From UBA1672 sp964351365 (GTDB taxonomy: Bacteria > Pseudomonadota > Alphaproteobacteria > Micavibrionales > Micavibrionaceae), in contig CAYGNP010000010.1 of the NCBI GenBank assembly GCA_964351365.1, positions 13,696-77,695 of the forward strand: a stretch of DNA of 64,000 bases, read 5' to 3'. The translations under genes were made by a program, and so were the position numbers. This document shows positions 24,611 to 36,500 of the stretch, one piece after another (position 1 is the stretch's first letter; every line of letters starts with the position of its first letter). The notes beneath the pieces were generated by a model that made no database searches, was not told the DNA's origin, and was given only the letters and a program-made list of their open reading frames with translations.

Positions 24611-27517
24611 CTATTTGCCAACGTCCAATACGCCATTTCCATCACAATACTGAAAGCGATCGGTGTTATAGTTCATCGCACCTTCTGAACCAATTGGCGC
24701 GGTGCAACCACCAGTTCCGCTGTTATGCGCTGCCATAAACCAGATCACAGACCCATCACACCATTGGTAGGTATTGGCATAGGTGTTATAGAAATATTCT
24801 CCGGCAGAGGTGCAGGGTATTTGCCTATCGGCATTGGCGTAAATGAATGCGATTTCATCCGGATCCAGGGCGCGTGAATAAAGCCTTACGTCATCGACAG
24901 CGCCAAAAAAACCGTTCGCGCCGCCAGGTCTTGAGGCAATTGTAAATGAGCCGGTGTCTAATGTGGCTGAAAAATCACCTGAAGCCGTGGTGTCGCTTAC
25001 CATCTCAACGCCATCAATGTAAAGCCGTGCAGCGTTATCCGTTCCTCTCAAAACCGCAACATGATGCCACCTATCACTGGCGATATCAGGAAGATCATAT
25101 TGTAGCTGATCAAGTCCGTTATCCTTATCAAGACGGGCGGATAACCTGTTATTTGTTCCATCAAATGCTATATTCACACCGCGCCAGCTCGGCGACTCAT
25201 TCCGAAATGCAAGAATGTTTTGTCCTGATGAAGTGTCAGAGGAAGGCCGAAACCATGCCATGACCGTAAAGGGGCCGCTTCCGGGGTTCATAACAGAATT
25301 GGAAGGAATATTTACTCTATAATTTATATTGTCGGCAAAATTAATTCCGGTATCAACCGGCGCCGCGACACTGTTTCCTGCCGGGCCAAACGCAGTATAA
25401 GTTCCAATATTACCGTTTCCGGAACTATCAGCCGCAGTTGCACCGCTTGTACCGGTTGTCTCATCCAGTTTCCAATGCCCGATAAGACCGCCAAGCAAGT
25501 TTGCTTTATCCTTACCTGCATTATAAAGAGCGGTAATTTCAGATTCAGTGATTGCACGGGGATAAATGCGAACATCATCAATTCTACCGTCACTGTAATA
25601 AGGGGGATTGGAGGAGGAATAATCGCCAATCCCGATGGCTCCTATGCCAGTTGATGAATAAGCCATGTTGGCGGCTGTACCATCATATGTTCCACCATCA
25701 TCAACCCCGTTAATATATATGCTCATATCCGAAGAGCTTCGTATAATCCCCACAACATGATACCATTGACCAACGGATAAACCCGTTGTTCCCGTTTTGG
25801 AACGCCTCCTTGCACTAGTGGTTGTCCCTAAATTATCCCCATAATTAATACTAATACGGCCATCACCTAAAGCACGCATCCAAAAGCCACTGTAACTATC
25901 TTCCTTATAGTCACTGCGATAAACGCTAAATACATTCGTAAAATCATCGGCCCGCACCCACGCCGAAATCGTAACAGGCAAAGGCGGCTTGAGGTGTCCG
26001 TCTGTCCCCAAAGAGATGTAATCATCCGTGCCATCAAAATTGAGTGCTGTATCAATAGGACCGTCTATACTATTCGAACCACTGAGCCCGCCAATCATGG
26101 AGGCGTTATTTATATAAACAGAGCTGTCTCTTGCAACTGTTCCGCTAGTTTCATCCAGTTTGAAATGAGCAATAGGGCCTTCATAGAGATCGTTGATTTC
26201 TTCGGCGGTCAGGTCATAATTATAAATTCTAATATCATCTATCGATCCATAGAGACCATTGCTGGATAGTGATTTTCCTATACGAAACTCATCAATTATT
26301 TTTTGAGGGGCAATCGTACCCGAAAACGACGTTTCCAATGTGCCGTTCACATAAAAACTCAATAATCCTGCAGAGTTTCTCGTTACGCCGTAATGATACC
26401 AGATGTTATCTGTAGGTGTAAAATTGGTGTCATAAGTGGCATCGCCACTACCATCATTAAGAATAATATGTACTTCGCCGGACGTTAATACGATCCTGAA
26501 ATCGTTTGTTGAGTTTGCCCCTCCATTCTTACCAAAAAAATGACCGGATCCCGTTTCAGAACTTGAAACTTTCATCCACCCGGAAAATGAAAAGGTATCA
26601 TTAATAGGCGTTCCGGCATTATTCGGCCCCCTGAGTTGTGACCCGTCATCAAATGTTACGGCCGAACCGCGTGGCCCTGCTTCCCATCCTATCGTCCCTT
26701 CAAAAGTTGTAAGGTCTTGTGCTTCTTTACTGTCTGCGGCTGTCGTTCCCGTTCCTTCGTCAAACGTCCAGACATGTTTGGGGCCAAGTTGTTCGAAGCA
26801 ATATAAAGCGCGATTAGTATTGCAAGCCAAGGTTGGCTGATTTGTCCAACCCGCATCCGTTGAACTGGAAGCCCCACCTTTTACTGTTACACCGCCGGAG
26901 GACGTAAAATCAACGCAATGACTTGTTGAAGAATTTTGCAATCCAAATTCTGTAACATTTGTAAAAACTCCACTTGGACCAGCCCCCTGAACCTCTGTAA
27001 CGTTTAACCTTGAATTGATTGTTCCACTAACAAGATCGGTCCAATCATCCGCAATTTGAACTCCATCAACGCGCACATATGGCATACTCGCTCGCTCAAA
27101 CACAAAAGCGGGGGCGCTGTATGGATTACTGTTTGCGATCCAGGCAATATATCTGCCAGAGAGCCCCGCTGTTTCCGCGCGGGTCTGACAATATGTGTTT
27201 GCACCCTGCACTCCGCCTAATGAGCCGTTTGTCGTTGTACTGCTAATAAAAGCAACCCGTTCATCCGGATCACCACCACAAGCACCATAGCCGCAATCAT
27301 TTGAGCTTGAACTGGCGGGGCCGGTGAAGAATGCATTCACCATATCCACCCAGTTGGTGCCGTCGCAATAGCGCAAGGCATCATCGGCAGTGAAATATTC
27401 GATTTCCCCTGCAACACCAGCGACGCCGTCTTCGTTATTGCTGCATGCGGCATGAGCCGATATCGAAGAAATGATAATTACAAAAAAGACAGCAAAAAAG
27501 CGCGTATTTACAATCAC
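24611..27517 (-). CDS. Secreted multi-LamG protein with DUF1554-like domain
   Basis: A 968-residue exported protein. The GTG at 27517 follows GGAGGGG by 8 bases, overlaps the upstream stop (GTGA) and gives a clean signal peptide ending SAHA; the ATG at 27544 would spoil it. After a Cys/Trp motif (GEIEYF...YCDGTNWVDM) comes a DUF1554-like region (RVAFISSTTTNG, GANTYCQTRAETAGLSG, then YIAWIA), then three LamG/concanavalin A-like domains (each with FSGWM/ISAWV/VMAWF, WYHYGV/WYHVVG/WHHVAV, DDIRIY/DDVRIY/DDVRLY), and two more Cys/Trp motifs at the end. LamG domains usually bind glycans or proteins. Third gene of the fiber locus. Confidence 0.85.
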   Translation of the reverse strand: MIVNTRFFAVFFVIIISSISAHAACSNNEDGVAGVAGEIEYFTADDALRYCDGTNWVDMVNAFFTGPASSSSNDCGYGACGGDPDERVAFISSTTTNGSLGGVQGANTYCQTRAETAGLSGRYIAWIANSNPYSAPAFVFERASMPYVRVDGVQIADDWTDLVSGTINSRLNVTEVQGAGPSGVFTNVTEFGLQNSSTSHCVDFTSSGGVTVKGGASSSTDAGWTNQPTLACNTNRALYCFEQLGPKHVWTFDEGTGTTAADSKEAQDLTTFEGTIGWEAGPRGSAVTFDDGSQLRGPNNAGTPINDTFSFSGWMKVSSSETGSGHFFGKNGGANSTNDFRIVLTSGEVHIILNDGSGDATYDTNFTPTDNIWYHYGVTRNSAGLLSFYVNGTLETSFSGTIAPQKIIDEFRIGKSLSSNGLYGSIDDIRIYNYDLTAEEINDLYEGPIAHFKLDETSGTVARDSSVYINNASMIGGLSGSNSIDGPIDTALNFDGTDDYISLGTDGHLKPPLPVTISAWVRADDFTNVFSVYRSDYKEDSYSGFWMRALGDGRISINYGDNLGTTTSARRRSKTGTTGLSVGQWYHVVGIIRSSSDMSIYINGVDDGGTYDGTAANMAYSSTGIGAIGIGDYSSSNPPYYSDGRIDDVRIYPRAITESEITALYNAGKDKANLLGGLIGHWKLDETTGTSGATAADSSGNGNIGTYTAFGPAGNSVAAPVDTGINFADNINYRVNIPSNSVMNPGSGPFTVMAWFRPSSDTSSGQNILAFRNESPSWRGVNIAFDGTNNRLSARLDKDNGLDQLQYDLPDIASDRWHHVAVLRGTDNAARLYIDGVEMVSDTTASGDFSATLDTGSFTIASRPGGANGFFGAVDDVRLYSRALDPDEIAFIYANADRQIPCTSAGEYFYNTYANTYQWCDGSVIWFMAAHNSGTGGCTAPIGSEGAMNYNTDRFQYCDGNGVLDVGK

Positions 27518-30500
27518 GGCCCGACCCCTCCCATGGCTTTCCATCCTGTACGCGCACAGCCCTGGAAGGTGTCTTCGGCGGTGTTGAAAATAATATCGCC
27601 GTTAAACGCGGTTGGCGATGTGCATGGCGCGCCCTGTTCATAAAGGGCGGTGATTTCGGCAGCGCTTAACAGGCGGCTATAGAGACGGAAATCATCAAAT
27701 CGACCGCGCATACCCCCATTCGACCATCCAAAATTATCAAATACATCACCGTCATCATTCGCTATAGGGCCCATTGTCCCTTCCAGAGAGCCGTTTACAT
27801 ATATTTGCGCCGTATTGGTGGATGCATCAAACATCAATGCAAACATATGCCAGTTACCCTCTATATTTGGAATGACATTAGAGCTTCCGCCAAAATTAAA
27901 TGTACCATTCGAATTAACAGTAAAATCAGAGACACCACTTCTGAAAATCCGCATAAATGTTGCGGAAAAATTAGGGTTGATCCATCCAGTAAAGGTAAAA
28001 TCATCGGTCACGCTGTTAATAAAATTCGGGATAGAAATAATACAATTATCAATATTGAAACATGAAAGACTCTGTCCAATGACTCCGGGGCTTTCAAACA
28101 TTTGTGATCCAAGAGTTCCATTATTGCCGTTACCAGAGCTATCGGGAACCGTTGTTCCGGATAACGGACTTGATAAAGTATCAAATGTCCAATGCCCGAT
28201 GAGGCCAGATGTAGGAATGGCAGTGCCGGCCTTGGTGACGGGGTTGCCATCAGTCAATGCGCCGTTTTCTGTGAAGCCGCCGCCTGTACCTTTATTGGTG
28301 TGCCAGTTGGCGGTATCACCGGAGAGGAAAATATCAGGAGCTTGCCCTGTCACACGTTCCCCATTTTCACCCAGATAAACCGGATAACCATTGGCGTCGA
28401 TAAACTTGCGGCGGTTGGCTTCGACGGAAAGATCGAGGTAATAATCTGTTTCCATCCAAAAATCGGCAATTTGAGACTCCGCAGCATTCGGACTGCCGCC
28501 AGGCCTGCGACCTAAAAAAAATGATTTACTGCCCCCAGCAAAATCAACGAAGAGATTACTTGAAGTGGTATAACTTCCCATGAGTTGATCATTACAATAA
28601 CTATATGCTGTTTTTCCGGTGGTATCAAAACTGAAAATTATATGCCTCCATACACCATCCAATGATGCTTCGCATGAATTTGTGTTCCAGCCTGCCACAA
28701 AAGTACCTGCTGAATCATACGTTCCAACTGTGTAGGTATTGTTTGAGTTATAAAAAATTTGTAGCCTTTGATTAAATCCGTCTGAGAGACTTATGAGATG
28801 TCCCGTAGCCGCATCAGGATATTTTGCCCAGAAACTTAATGTTAATTTCTGAGAGTCATCAATATTATTAAGTGATGTCGCCAAAGATATATAACTTTCA
28901 CTCCCAGTATTGGCATTTATATTAACCGCATTCGGCACATAGGCGGGTTCGTGGAGGGCTTCCCAATGAGAGCCGACGCAGCCCTGGAACACGCCTTCGT
29001 CGCTATTATAGACGATATCCCCCTCTATCCCCGGCGGGGAGAAGCAGGAGGTCGGCTTTGCAGATTTGCGGACGCAACGGACGCTGTGTAATTGGGACTT
29101 TGTACCTACAAATCCCGAGCCGCATGATGAAAAAAACCGAATATTTGCATTATTTCCATCACCATCATTTGATGAAAAATATGTTGAAAACCCATATCCA
29201 CCAGTTGTATCAAGATTTGGAATTGAAGCTTTATTATTGCACAGTTCTAATAATTCCTGATCTGAGGGTAAATACCAATCCGAATGCCCATGTGCCTCCA
29301 GATTTACACAAGCTTGCGCGGCCATATGGTTTTGAAATCCTGTCGCATTAGAGTCAGCATCTGCATTATGTAAGATAGTTGTGTTTATTACTCCGCTATT
29401 TCCGCTGACCAGGCTATTCAAAAGCCCATCAGTATTTCCATTATTGAACGTAAACCGACCAACGTCGTTTTCAGTCGTATACATCGGCACTGTTCCATCA
29501 GGGCTCTCCCCCGCATAAACCGTTCCATCGGCGCAGACCTGGCCGATGGTGTTGCAAGGAAGCTCGCCAGTTCCGGCCCTTTCCACCAGGCCACTATCCT
29601 GCACGGTGCCAACTTCTGTGAATGTTACAGGGAACGATCCCTTATTCGTAAGCCAATCGGATTTTTTGCCCGATAAAAATATTTCAGGTGAAACCCCTGT
29701 TACATTTTCCCCGTTATCCCCCAAATGAACCGGATAGCCGCGCGCATCAATAAATTTTCGGCGATTGGCTTCGATTGTTAAATCCATATATGTATTCGGG
29801 TCAAACCAAAAATCCGCAACATTTCCATTAACACTTGAAGTGATATTCCCTCTTATTCCTACTCTTAAGATCTCCGTACGATTGAATTTCATTGTTTCAG
29901 CCGTGTTGTAAAAAACGCAGTTTGCCGTGGCCGGTGCATCGTTAATATAAAAGTGGCGTTTATTCACATCACTTAAATCAAATGATACAAGATAATGGTA
30001 CCACTCATTATCCGTAACAGCAGGGGTCAGAGCACAGCGCACAATATCATCAGCGGAGCTAGGATCCTCAAAAATAATGCCAAAATTATTTGGGGCATAG
30101 TAGGTTGCCTTACCAATATGCCCGAAATCGAAAACATAGGCCAAATTATTTCCTATGCCCCCTATTCGTTGCACCCAAAAACTCAGGGTTACTTGTGTGC
30201 CTTCAGGACTAAGATTCGACACGTTTGTTGTGGTTAGATAATCGGTGCTACGAAACCGCACTGCCTGCGCCTTATACCCCGGTGACTGTAACGCCACCCA
30301 ACCCGTGGACAGGCATCCCTGAAACACCTTTTCATCCTCGTTATAGATTATATCGCCCGTATCACCGGCGGGGAGTGTACACGCCGCGTGGGCGGGGAAA
30401 GCGCAAAACATTATAATAAGGACAAACGTCATTGCACGGCCTGTCCGTGCAATCCATAAATAATTCCGGATTACCCGCATAAAGCGGGTAATGACGTCTG

Positions 30501-30528
30501 GAGAAGGTTGTGGAAACATACGAAACAT
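27514..30528 (-). CDS. Secreted ConA/LamG and DUF1566 protein of the fiber locus
   Basis: About 1004 residues from ATG 30528, which follows GGGGAGA and the fiber gene stop by 16 bases. The signal peptide (MTFVLIIMFCAFPAHA) only begins at residue 33; the stretch before it is largely encoded by a palindromic element. The mature protein has two copies of a module made of a Cys/Trp motif (GDIIYNEDEKVFQGC, GDIVYNSDEGVFQGC), a concanavalin A-like domain and a conserved RRKFIDARGYPVHLG / RRKFIDANGYPVYLG segment. Between them is a DUF1566-like domain (HSDWYLPSDQELLELCNNK); at the end are a LamG domain and a third motif GDIIFNTAEDTFQGC. An alternative start is ATG 30432. Confidence 0.82.
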   Translation of the reverse strand: MFRMFPQPSPDVITRFMRVIRNYLWIARTGRAMTFVLIIMFCAFPAHAACTLPAGDTGDIIYNEDEKVFQGCLSTGWVALQSPGYKAQAVRFRSTDYLTTTNVSNLSPEGTQVTLSFWVQRIGGIGNNLAYVFDFGHIGKATYYAPNNFGIIFEDPSSADDIVRCALTPAVTDNEWYHYLVSFDLSDVNKRHFYINDAPATANCVFYNTAETMKFNRTEILRVGIRGNITSSVNGNVADFWFDPNTYMDLTIEANRRKFIDARGYPVHLGDNGENVTGVSPEIFLSGKKSDWLTNKGSFPVTFTEVGTVQDSGLVERAGTGELPCNTIGQVCADGTVYAGESPDGTVPMYTTENDVGRFTFNNGNTDGLLNSLVSGNSGVINTTILHNADADSNATGFQNHMAAQACVNLEAHGHSDWYLPSDQELLELCNNKASIPNLDTTGGYGFSTYFSSNDGDGNNANIRFFSSCGSGFVGTKSQLHSVRCVRKSAKPTSCFSPPGIEGDIVYNSDEGVFQGCVGSHWEALHEPAYVPNAVNINANTGSESYISLATSLNNIDDSQKLTLSFWAKYPDAATGHLISLSDGFNQRLQIFYNSNNTYTVGTYDSAGTFVAGWNTNSCEASLDGVWRHIIFSFDTTGKTAYSYCNDQLMGSYTTSSNLFVDFAGGSKSFFLGRRPGGSPNAAESQIADFWMETDYYLDLSVEANRRKFIDANGYPVYLGENGERVTGQAPDIFLSGDTANWHTNKGTGGGFTENGALTDGNPVTKAGTAIPTSGLIGHWTFDTLSSPLSGTTVPDSSGNGNNGTLGSQMFESPGVIGQSLSCFNIDNCIISIPNFINSVTDDFTFTGWINPNFSATFMRIFRSGVSDFTVNSNGTFNFGGSSNVIPNIEGNWHMFALMFDASTNTAQIYVNGSLEGTMGPIANDDGDVFDNFGWSNGGMRGRFDDFRLYSRLLSAAEITALYEQGAPCTSPTAFNGDIIFNTAEDTFQGCARTGWKAMGGVGP
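30426..30497. repeat. 72-bp palindromic element inside the N-terminal coding region
   Basis: The segment is bounded by perfect 8-bp inverted ends ACGTCATT and AATGACGT and contains two hairpins: ATTGCACGG/CCGTGCAAT and GGATTACCCGC/GCGGGTAAT. It resembles dispersed 'GTCATTACCCGC...GCGGGTAAT' palindromes in alphaproteobacteria. Its length is a multiple of three, and it is read in frame between the preferred start codon (30528) and the signal peptide of the LamG/DUF1566 protein. Confidence 0.7.
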
Positions 30529-30544
30529 GTCTATCCATTCTCCC

Positions 30545-33500
30545 CTAATTGCTTTGTTGATTGCGGCGTATAACAAAAATCATGGCTCCGCCAAATAGCA
30601 TCATAAGTAAGATCATGCCGATTGTCATGCCTGCTTTTGACACGCCGTATCCTGTATGAAGTTGCAATGCCAGAACTTGTTTAACAATATCATTTTGCTG
30701 CGCCTTCAAAGTTGCAATTTCGCTCCGGAGGGAGTCATTCTCGCTCTTCAGGGCCTTTGTGGCCTCGATCATCGGGGCGATCAAACCGATATAGTTGACC
30801 GATTTCGTGCCCATTTCATCATTAGCCGTCATAACAAGTTCAGGGAAAATTTTTTCCAATTCCTGCGCCATCACACCGAATTCGGTTGGGCCATTGGGGT
30901 TGGATTTCATTTTGAACGAATAGGTATCAATCGCGGCAATCTTGGTGATGATGTCATCCGTCAAAAGCGGTTTTATATCTGTTTTAAGCCGGATATCGGA
31001 TGTGTCGGTCATCACACCGGCATAGGATATATTTCCGTCTTCGGCATCAAGCGTGATATTGGCCGTACCCGCATCATCGTGAAGCGTTAAGAGACCATTT
31101 CCACCAGCACCTTGTGAAAATACGATAGAACTGTTGCCGTCATGGGCAATCATTTGCATGAAATCACCATTCTCTGTGTTATTTCGTACATCAATTAGAT
31201 AATCAGCATCAGAGGCTGTCCCTAAAACATGTAAATGTGCATTAGGCGTAATGGTACCAATTCCTATTTTTCCTTGGTTACTATCTCCTTCCCCATCAAG
31301 TGCTATTGTTCCTGTACCAAGATCATTATGAACTGTGATAAATCCTGATCCACCAGTTGTTTGATTAAATTTAATGGAATCGCTTCCATCATGACCAATC
31401 ATTTGCATGAATTCGCCGCTGCTGGTTGTGTTCTGGATATCGACAATATAATCGCCATCCGCCGCCGCGCCGGATATATCGAGCAATGAGTCTGTTGCGG
31501 CTACTGTACCGATGCCAACCTGACCGGCGGAATTTATACGGATACGTTCTGTGCTGTTTGTAACAAATCGCATAAGATGGTTACTATTTGCTCCTGTAAA
31601 AATGCTCATACCATTAGCACCCGTATTACTGGCTGAAATACCGCCATATATTTGGCCACCATATCCACCTTGACCAAATTCCAATACTGAATAGGCTGGT
31701 GTTGCGTTATTACCAATACGGATATTAGTATCATTACCCGAACCGCCAACCCAGAGCCCTGTATTTGTGCCGCTGATAGTTCCGGGCTTCAGCTGGATCA
31801 GGTCGCTGCCGCTGTCATCAACATCCACCCATGTATCGTTATCACCGTCCTGAATACGGTCGGTGTAGCTGCCGCTTGCGGTCATCGCCGTCCATACAGG
31901 AGAACCCGATGTGCCGGAATTGAATTTCATCGTGTTATCGGATTCATCATATATCATGAGCCCTTCCGCCGGTGCAGTCACAGACCCCGTGCCGGCCAGA
32001 CGCGGGGGCAGGAAGCCTTTAGAGGTTGAATCGATCTGGAACAGGGCGGAAACGTCAACATCCGCCGCGCCGACACCGACGCCGCGATCACGGTCGATAT
32101 AGATACCACTTGTTTCCTGGCCATCATAGCCGATATTGAACAATTCGTTTGTGTCCATTCTCAAGCGAAGAGTATTTCCGTTTCTTGTGAATGCCAGGGC
32201 GCCGTCTCCACCCGGCGTTGTGAACGAAAATTGTTGCAATGCAGATGATCCGTCATTGACGCGAATTGTTGTAACGCCGTCCTGTTGAACAACAAATCTT
32301 GTTGCAGGCCTTGATGTATCCTGGATTACAAAAGAGTCTCCGGCGGCACTACTTGTCTCGATCCTTAATTGCCCGTTTGAATTGACCAATACACCTTCAT
32401 TATCACCGTCACCGTTAATGTAATTCGATCCCAGCACGATATTTTGCGTTGCGGTGTGGTTGCCGAGATTGTCGCCCGCGAGGGTTGGATAGCTTGGGGC
32501 TGCGGCGCCTGTGGTGGAGCCGATATTGACTTTAGTGGCCGCGCTGACCGTACCATTAACGCTTAAAACATCGGATGTGTCGTTAAAGGTGAGATCTGAA
32601 CTGGCATCCAGTGCATTACCTGTATTAAACTGGATTTGCGTATCCGCACCCGCCGCTGTCGCATCCCCACCAACGGCAAGCCAGCTCGTGCTTGTTGCAT
32701 CATAAAAATAGAAATTATCAAGCGTTGTATCAAATACTAATAATCCCTCAGCAGGGGAAGCAATGGCATTTCGATCGGTTGTTGACATCCTCGGGGCAAG
32801 GAAACCTCGTGTGGTTGAGTTCACCTGAAGGAGGGCCGAAGCGTCGACACCGCCACTCGCGTTATCGATACGAAGAGGTTGAAAGAATGCTGCTTGTGTA
32901 TCGCCAAAATTATAATCATCACCTGCTGAAGTACCGACTTGAATTTTCAGCGCACTACCTTCCGATATCATATTAACACGATTGCCCGCGCTACCTGGGC
33001 GTAATATAATACCGGTTCCATTATTAGGAAATTGTAGATTACCCGCACTTGTTAAACGCATCGCTTCAGCCGCCGCGGCGCCCGCCGTCATAGTTTTAAA
33101 CACAAGATCAAAATCTTCGGAAGTGGCGGTGACGTCTGTGGTGACGGCCTCGATGATTGCGCCTACTTCGTTATTACTTGCGGATGTTTCTGCTTCGAAT
33201 TCCATACCCACGCCAATACCTGCAACGGGCGTTCCATTCGTTTCCTTTGTCATGCGCATAAGATATTCAACAGCATTTGCGACCGAATTATCTCTGACCA
33301 AATGCAATCGCCGTGTTGGTACACTTACACCGACACCAAGATTGCCTGTGCTGTCATCAATACTCACCATTCTTGTACCACTAATTCCGGATCGAAAATG
33401 TAATCCTGCCGGTGCTGCGTCATAATGCATGGCCATAACGCCTCCGTTACTTCGCTTCATAACAAACATAGGGTCTGTATTAGCGGCATCACCGTCTAAT

Positions 33501-36500
33501 AAAACATAGGGCAGTAAACCTGCATCGGTTGATTGATCCTCTATGTGAAGCATATATGGGCTGTCTGGGTTTGCTGTACCTATTCCAACTTGTCCGTTTG
33601 CGGCGCTGACTGTTAAACTATGCCGCACACAATCCATATTCGCCGCGCCGCCATTACCGTCATAATCGACTTCAATATATCCAGCGGCACAGTTTCCCGT
33701 TCCCTCATCCAACAGCAAGTCGGCTACGTCGAGTTTTTGTTGCGGGATTGAGGTGCCGATCCCGATATTATCGGCGGCGTTGTAAACACGGTTATTGGCA
33801 GAATCGATCACCCAGTCCGCATCGGTTGGACCACCCGATGCCGCCAATTCCCGCCAACTGGTATCATCAAGGTCATAAACAAACAGCGCATCCAGATCGG
33901 TATCATAGACAATCAAGCCGTCGGCAATTCCGGCGGCGGTATAGGCCGTCACCATATCCGTTGTCCGCTGCGTTGTCGTCATACGCGGGGGCAAAAAGCC
34001 GCGGGTGGTGGAGTTCACCTGAAGGAGGGCCGATGCGTCGGGAGACTCAATTCCAATACCCACGCCAGCATTGTCAGGCGCCAGAGATAGCTGAGGCACA
34101 CTTCCTGTACCCGTAAATAATCTTAAGCTTCCAGTGCCTTCGGGAACGAGAATACTTGCACGCTTTCCATGACTATTAAAACTTATTTGCGGATGTGTAA
34201 AACCACCACTTAGTAGTGTAATGCTATCGTTAGCATTGAATGTAAAACGAGTAGCGTTGTCGCCTGTGATCCGCATCGCTTCAGCCGCCGCGGCGCCCCC
34301 GGCCATAGTTTTGAACACAAGATCGAAATTTTCTGCGCCTGCCGTAACATCTGTGGTGACGGCCTCAATGGTTGCGCCGATTTCGTTGTTATCGTCGACA
34401 GTTTCAACTTCGAATTCCATCCCTGCACCAATTCCCGCAGCAATCGTCCCTGTGCCATCATTTTCGGCAGTTATTCGCACAGGATACGCAACATCCGTTT
34501 CCGTTGGCGAATCAAAGCGGATATGAAAGCGTCTGTCGGGGTTGTCTTCGGTAATACCGATGTTATTGTTATCCCTGAAACTCATTAAACGTCCATTGGT
34601 GTTATTACGGATATGTAATCCACCTGGACCAGTGTCATTGTGAATACGATATTCAGTACCGTTCGCTCTTTTTAGCGTAATGGTGGCATCCTGATTAGCC
34701 GCATCGCCGTCGATTAGTAATGTTGCTGTTGCGGAGCTTGTCGCATTGATATGCAATCCCGCTGTCGGGGCTCCAATTCCTATTCCAACGCGGCCATTGG
34801 TTTGATCGACGGTGAGAGTATGTTTTACACAATCCATATTCGCTGCGCCGCCATTGCCGTCATAATCGACTTCGGTGTAGCCTGCCGCACAGTTTCCTGT
34901 TCCCACATCCAGCAATAAATCGGCAACATCCAGTTTTTGCTGAGGGATCGTTGTCCCAATTCCGACATTTAAGCCCGTTGAAACATCAACGCCAGTTTCC
35001 AACAGCCAGTCGCCGTCATCCCCTGCACCAGAACCTGCAATTGTAATATATCCATCCGTGCCGCCACCATCAGAATCCGTCACGCACATTTCCAGCCTTT
35101 CGCCTGTAAGCCGCAATGCGCCATACGTGTTCGCATCGCAGGTGGTCTCTGATCCTAACAATAAATTCCCTGATAACTGCAGGGATGTCTGAGGTGTCGC
35201 CGTTCCAATCCCCACACGCATTGAGGTATCACCATCTGCGCCATTATCCGTTCCGGACAGAAAGCTCACAACCTCATCCGTATCATCGGCGCCCACAACC
35301 TGAAACTTTGTCGTGGGATCCGCCATCGTTCCGATCCCGACTTGACCTGCAGCATCGATGATCATACTTTGGCTGCCATTGTTGGTTAAGACAATCGTGT
35401 TATTCGCGCCTGTGCCGTCGCTATCGACATCAATAAAAGTATCATTGCCAGTATCCTGAATTCTATCCTGAAGCGGGACAGACGCTGAACCCAGAATTTC
35501 CGAGTACGCTATACAGTCATTTGAGAATTCTAACTTGTCGGTACCATCGTTGTAGCGTATGCAACCTTTTGAAGCGGCGGTTGATGGCTCACTATCAATT
35601 AAAATCTTACTTGTTATAAAGCCAATTGTATTACTATCAGAAAGATCATAACCATCTGAAGCTGAGGTGAAAACGCCAAATGTATTATCACCGGTGATTC
35701 TGGGATAAACGAACGGAAAACCAGACAATGGACCTAAACCAAATCCTATGGAAAAATTCCCAACGGTAGTATTTGATGAATCAGTTTGTGGCGTATCCGA
35801 ACCAACCTGAATATTTTGTCCAAATGCCATTGATTGATATCCATATGCCTCTGCACCATTGGTGCCGAAGGCTTGTGAGAATGATCCTAAAGCCCTTGCA
35901 TTTGTACCTAATGCTGCTGTATTGAGACCTAAAGCATGTGAGTAATCTCCAACTGCAAAGCTTGAATTCCCCTCAACAATAGAATTACTTCCAAATCCAA
36001 CGCTATTTGATCCACTAACTCTCATATCCGTCCCAACTGCTAGAGAGTCGGACCCGACATTAGGATCATTCCAATAATTACTCGGCGAACTGACCTGAGT
36101 TTGCCCAATGCGAAGTGCTCTCTTAGACGAGTCATAAAACATTTTCGACCCTTCACCAATAACTGTATCCCCCATTACAAGATCACCATCTGCAGTGAGG
36201 ACAAGGCTTGTAGTCCCATCATTTGTAAACACAATCGTATTAGCAGAGCCGTCCCCTGCCGTGTCAACCTCTATGGTTGTGTCAGGAGTGGTTTCAGGCG
36301 CCTCGGGTCTATCGGCCAATTCATAGGCAGCATCGGCAGACCCACCACCACCACTTCCCAGTAAGGCGCGCCAGACCGTATCATCAAGATCATAGTAATA
36401 ATACGCATCTTCATCCGTATCAAACACCGTCAATCCATTCGCGGGAGTCGCAATCGCGGCTCTATCTGCAGTCGACATCCTTGGAGCGAGGAAACCCTTT

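Noticed and set aside
32785..35000. The repeats of the fiber gene as a CRISPR-like or tandem satellite array
   Set aside because: The repeats are long, diverged, in frame and match protein modules; there are no uniform short repeats with unique spacers.
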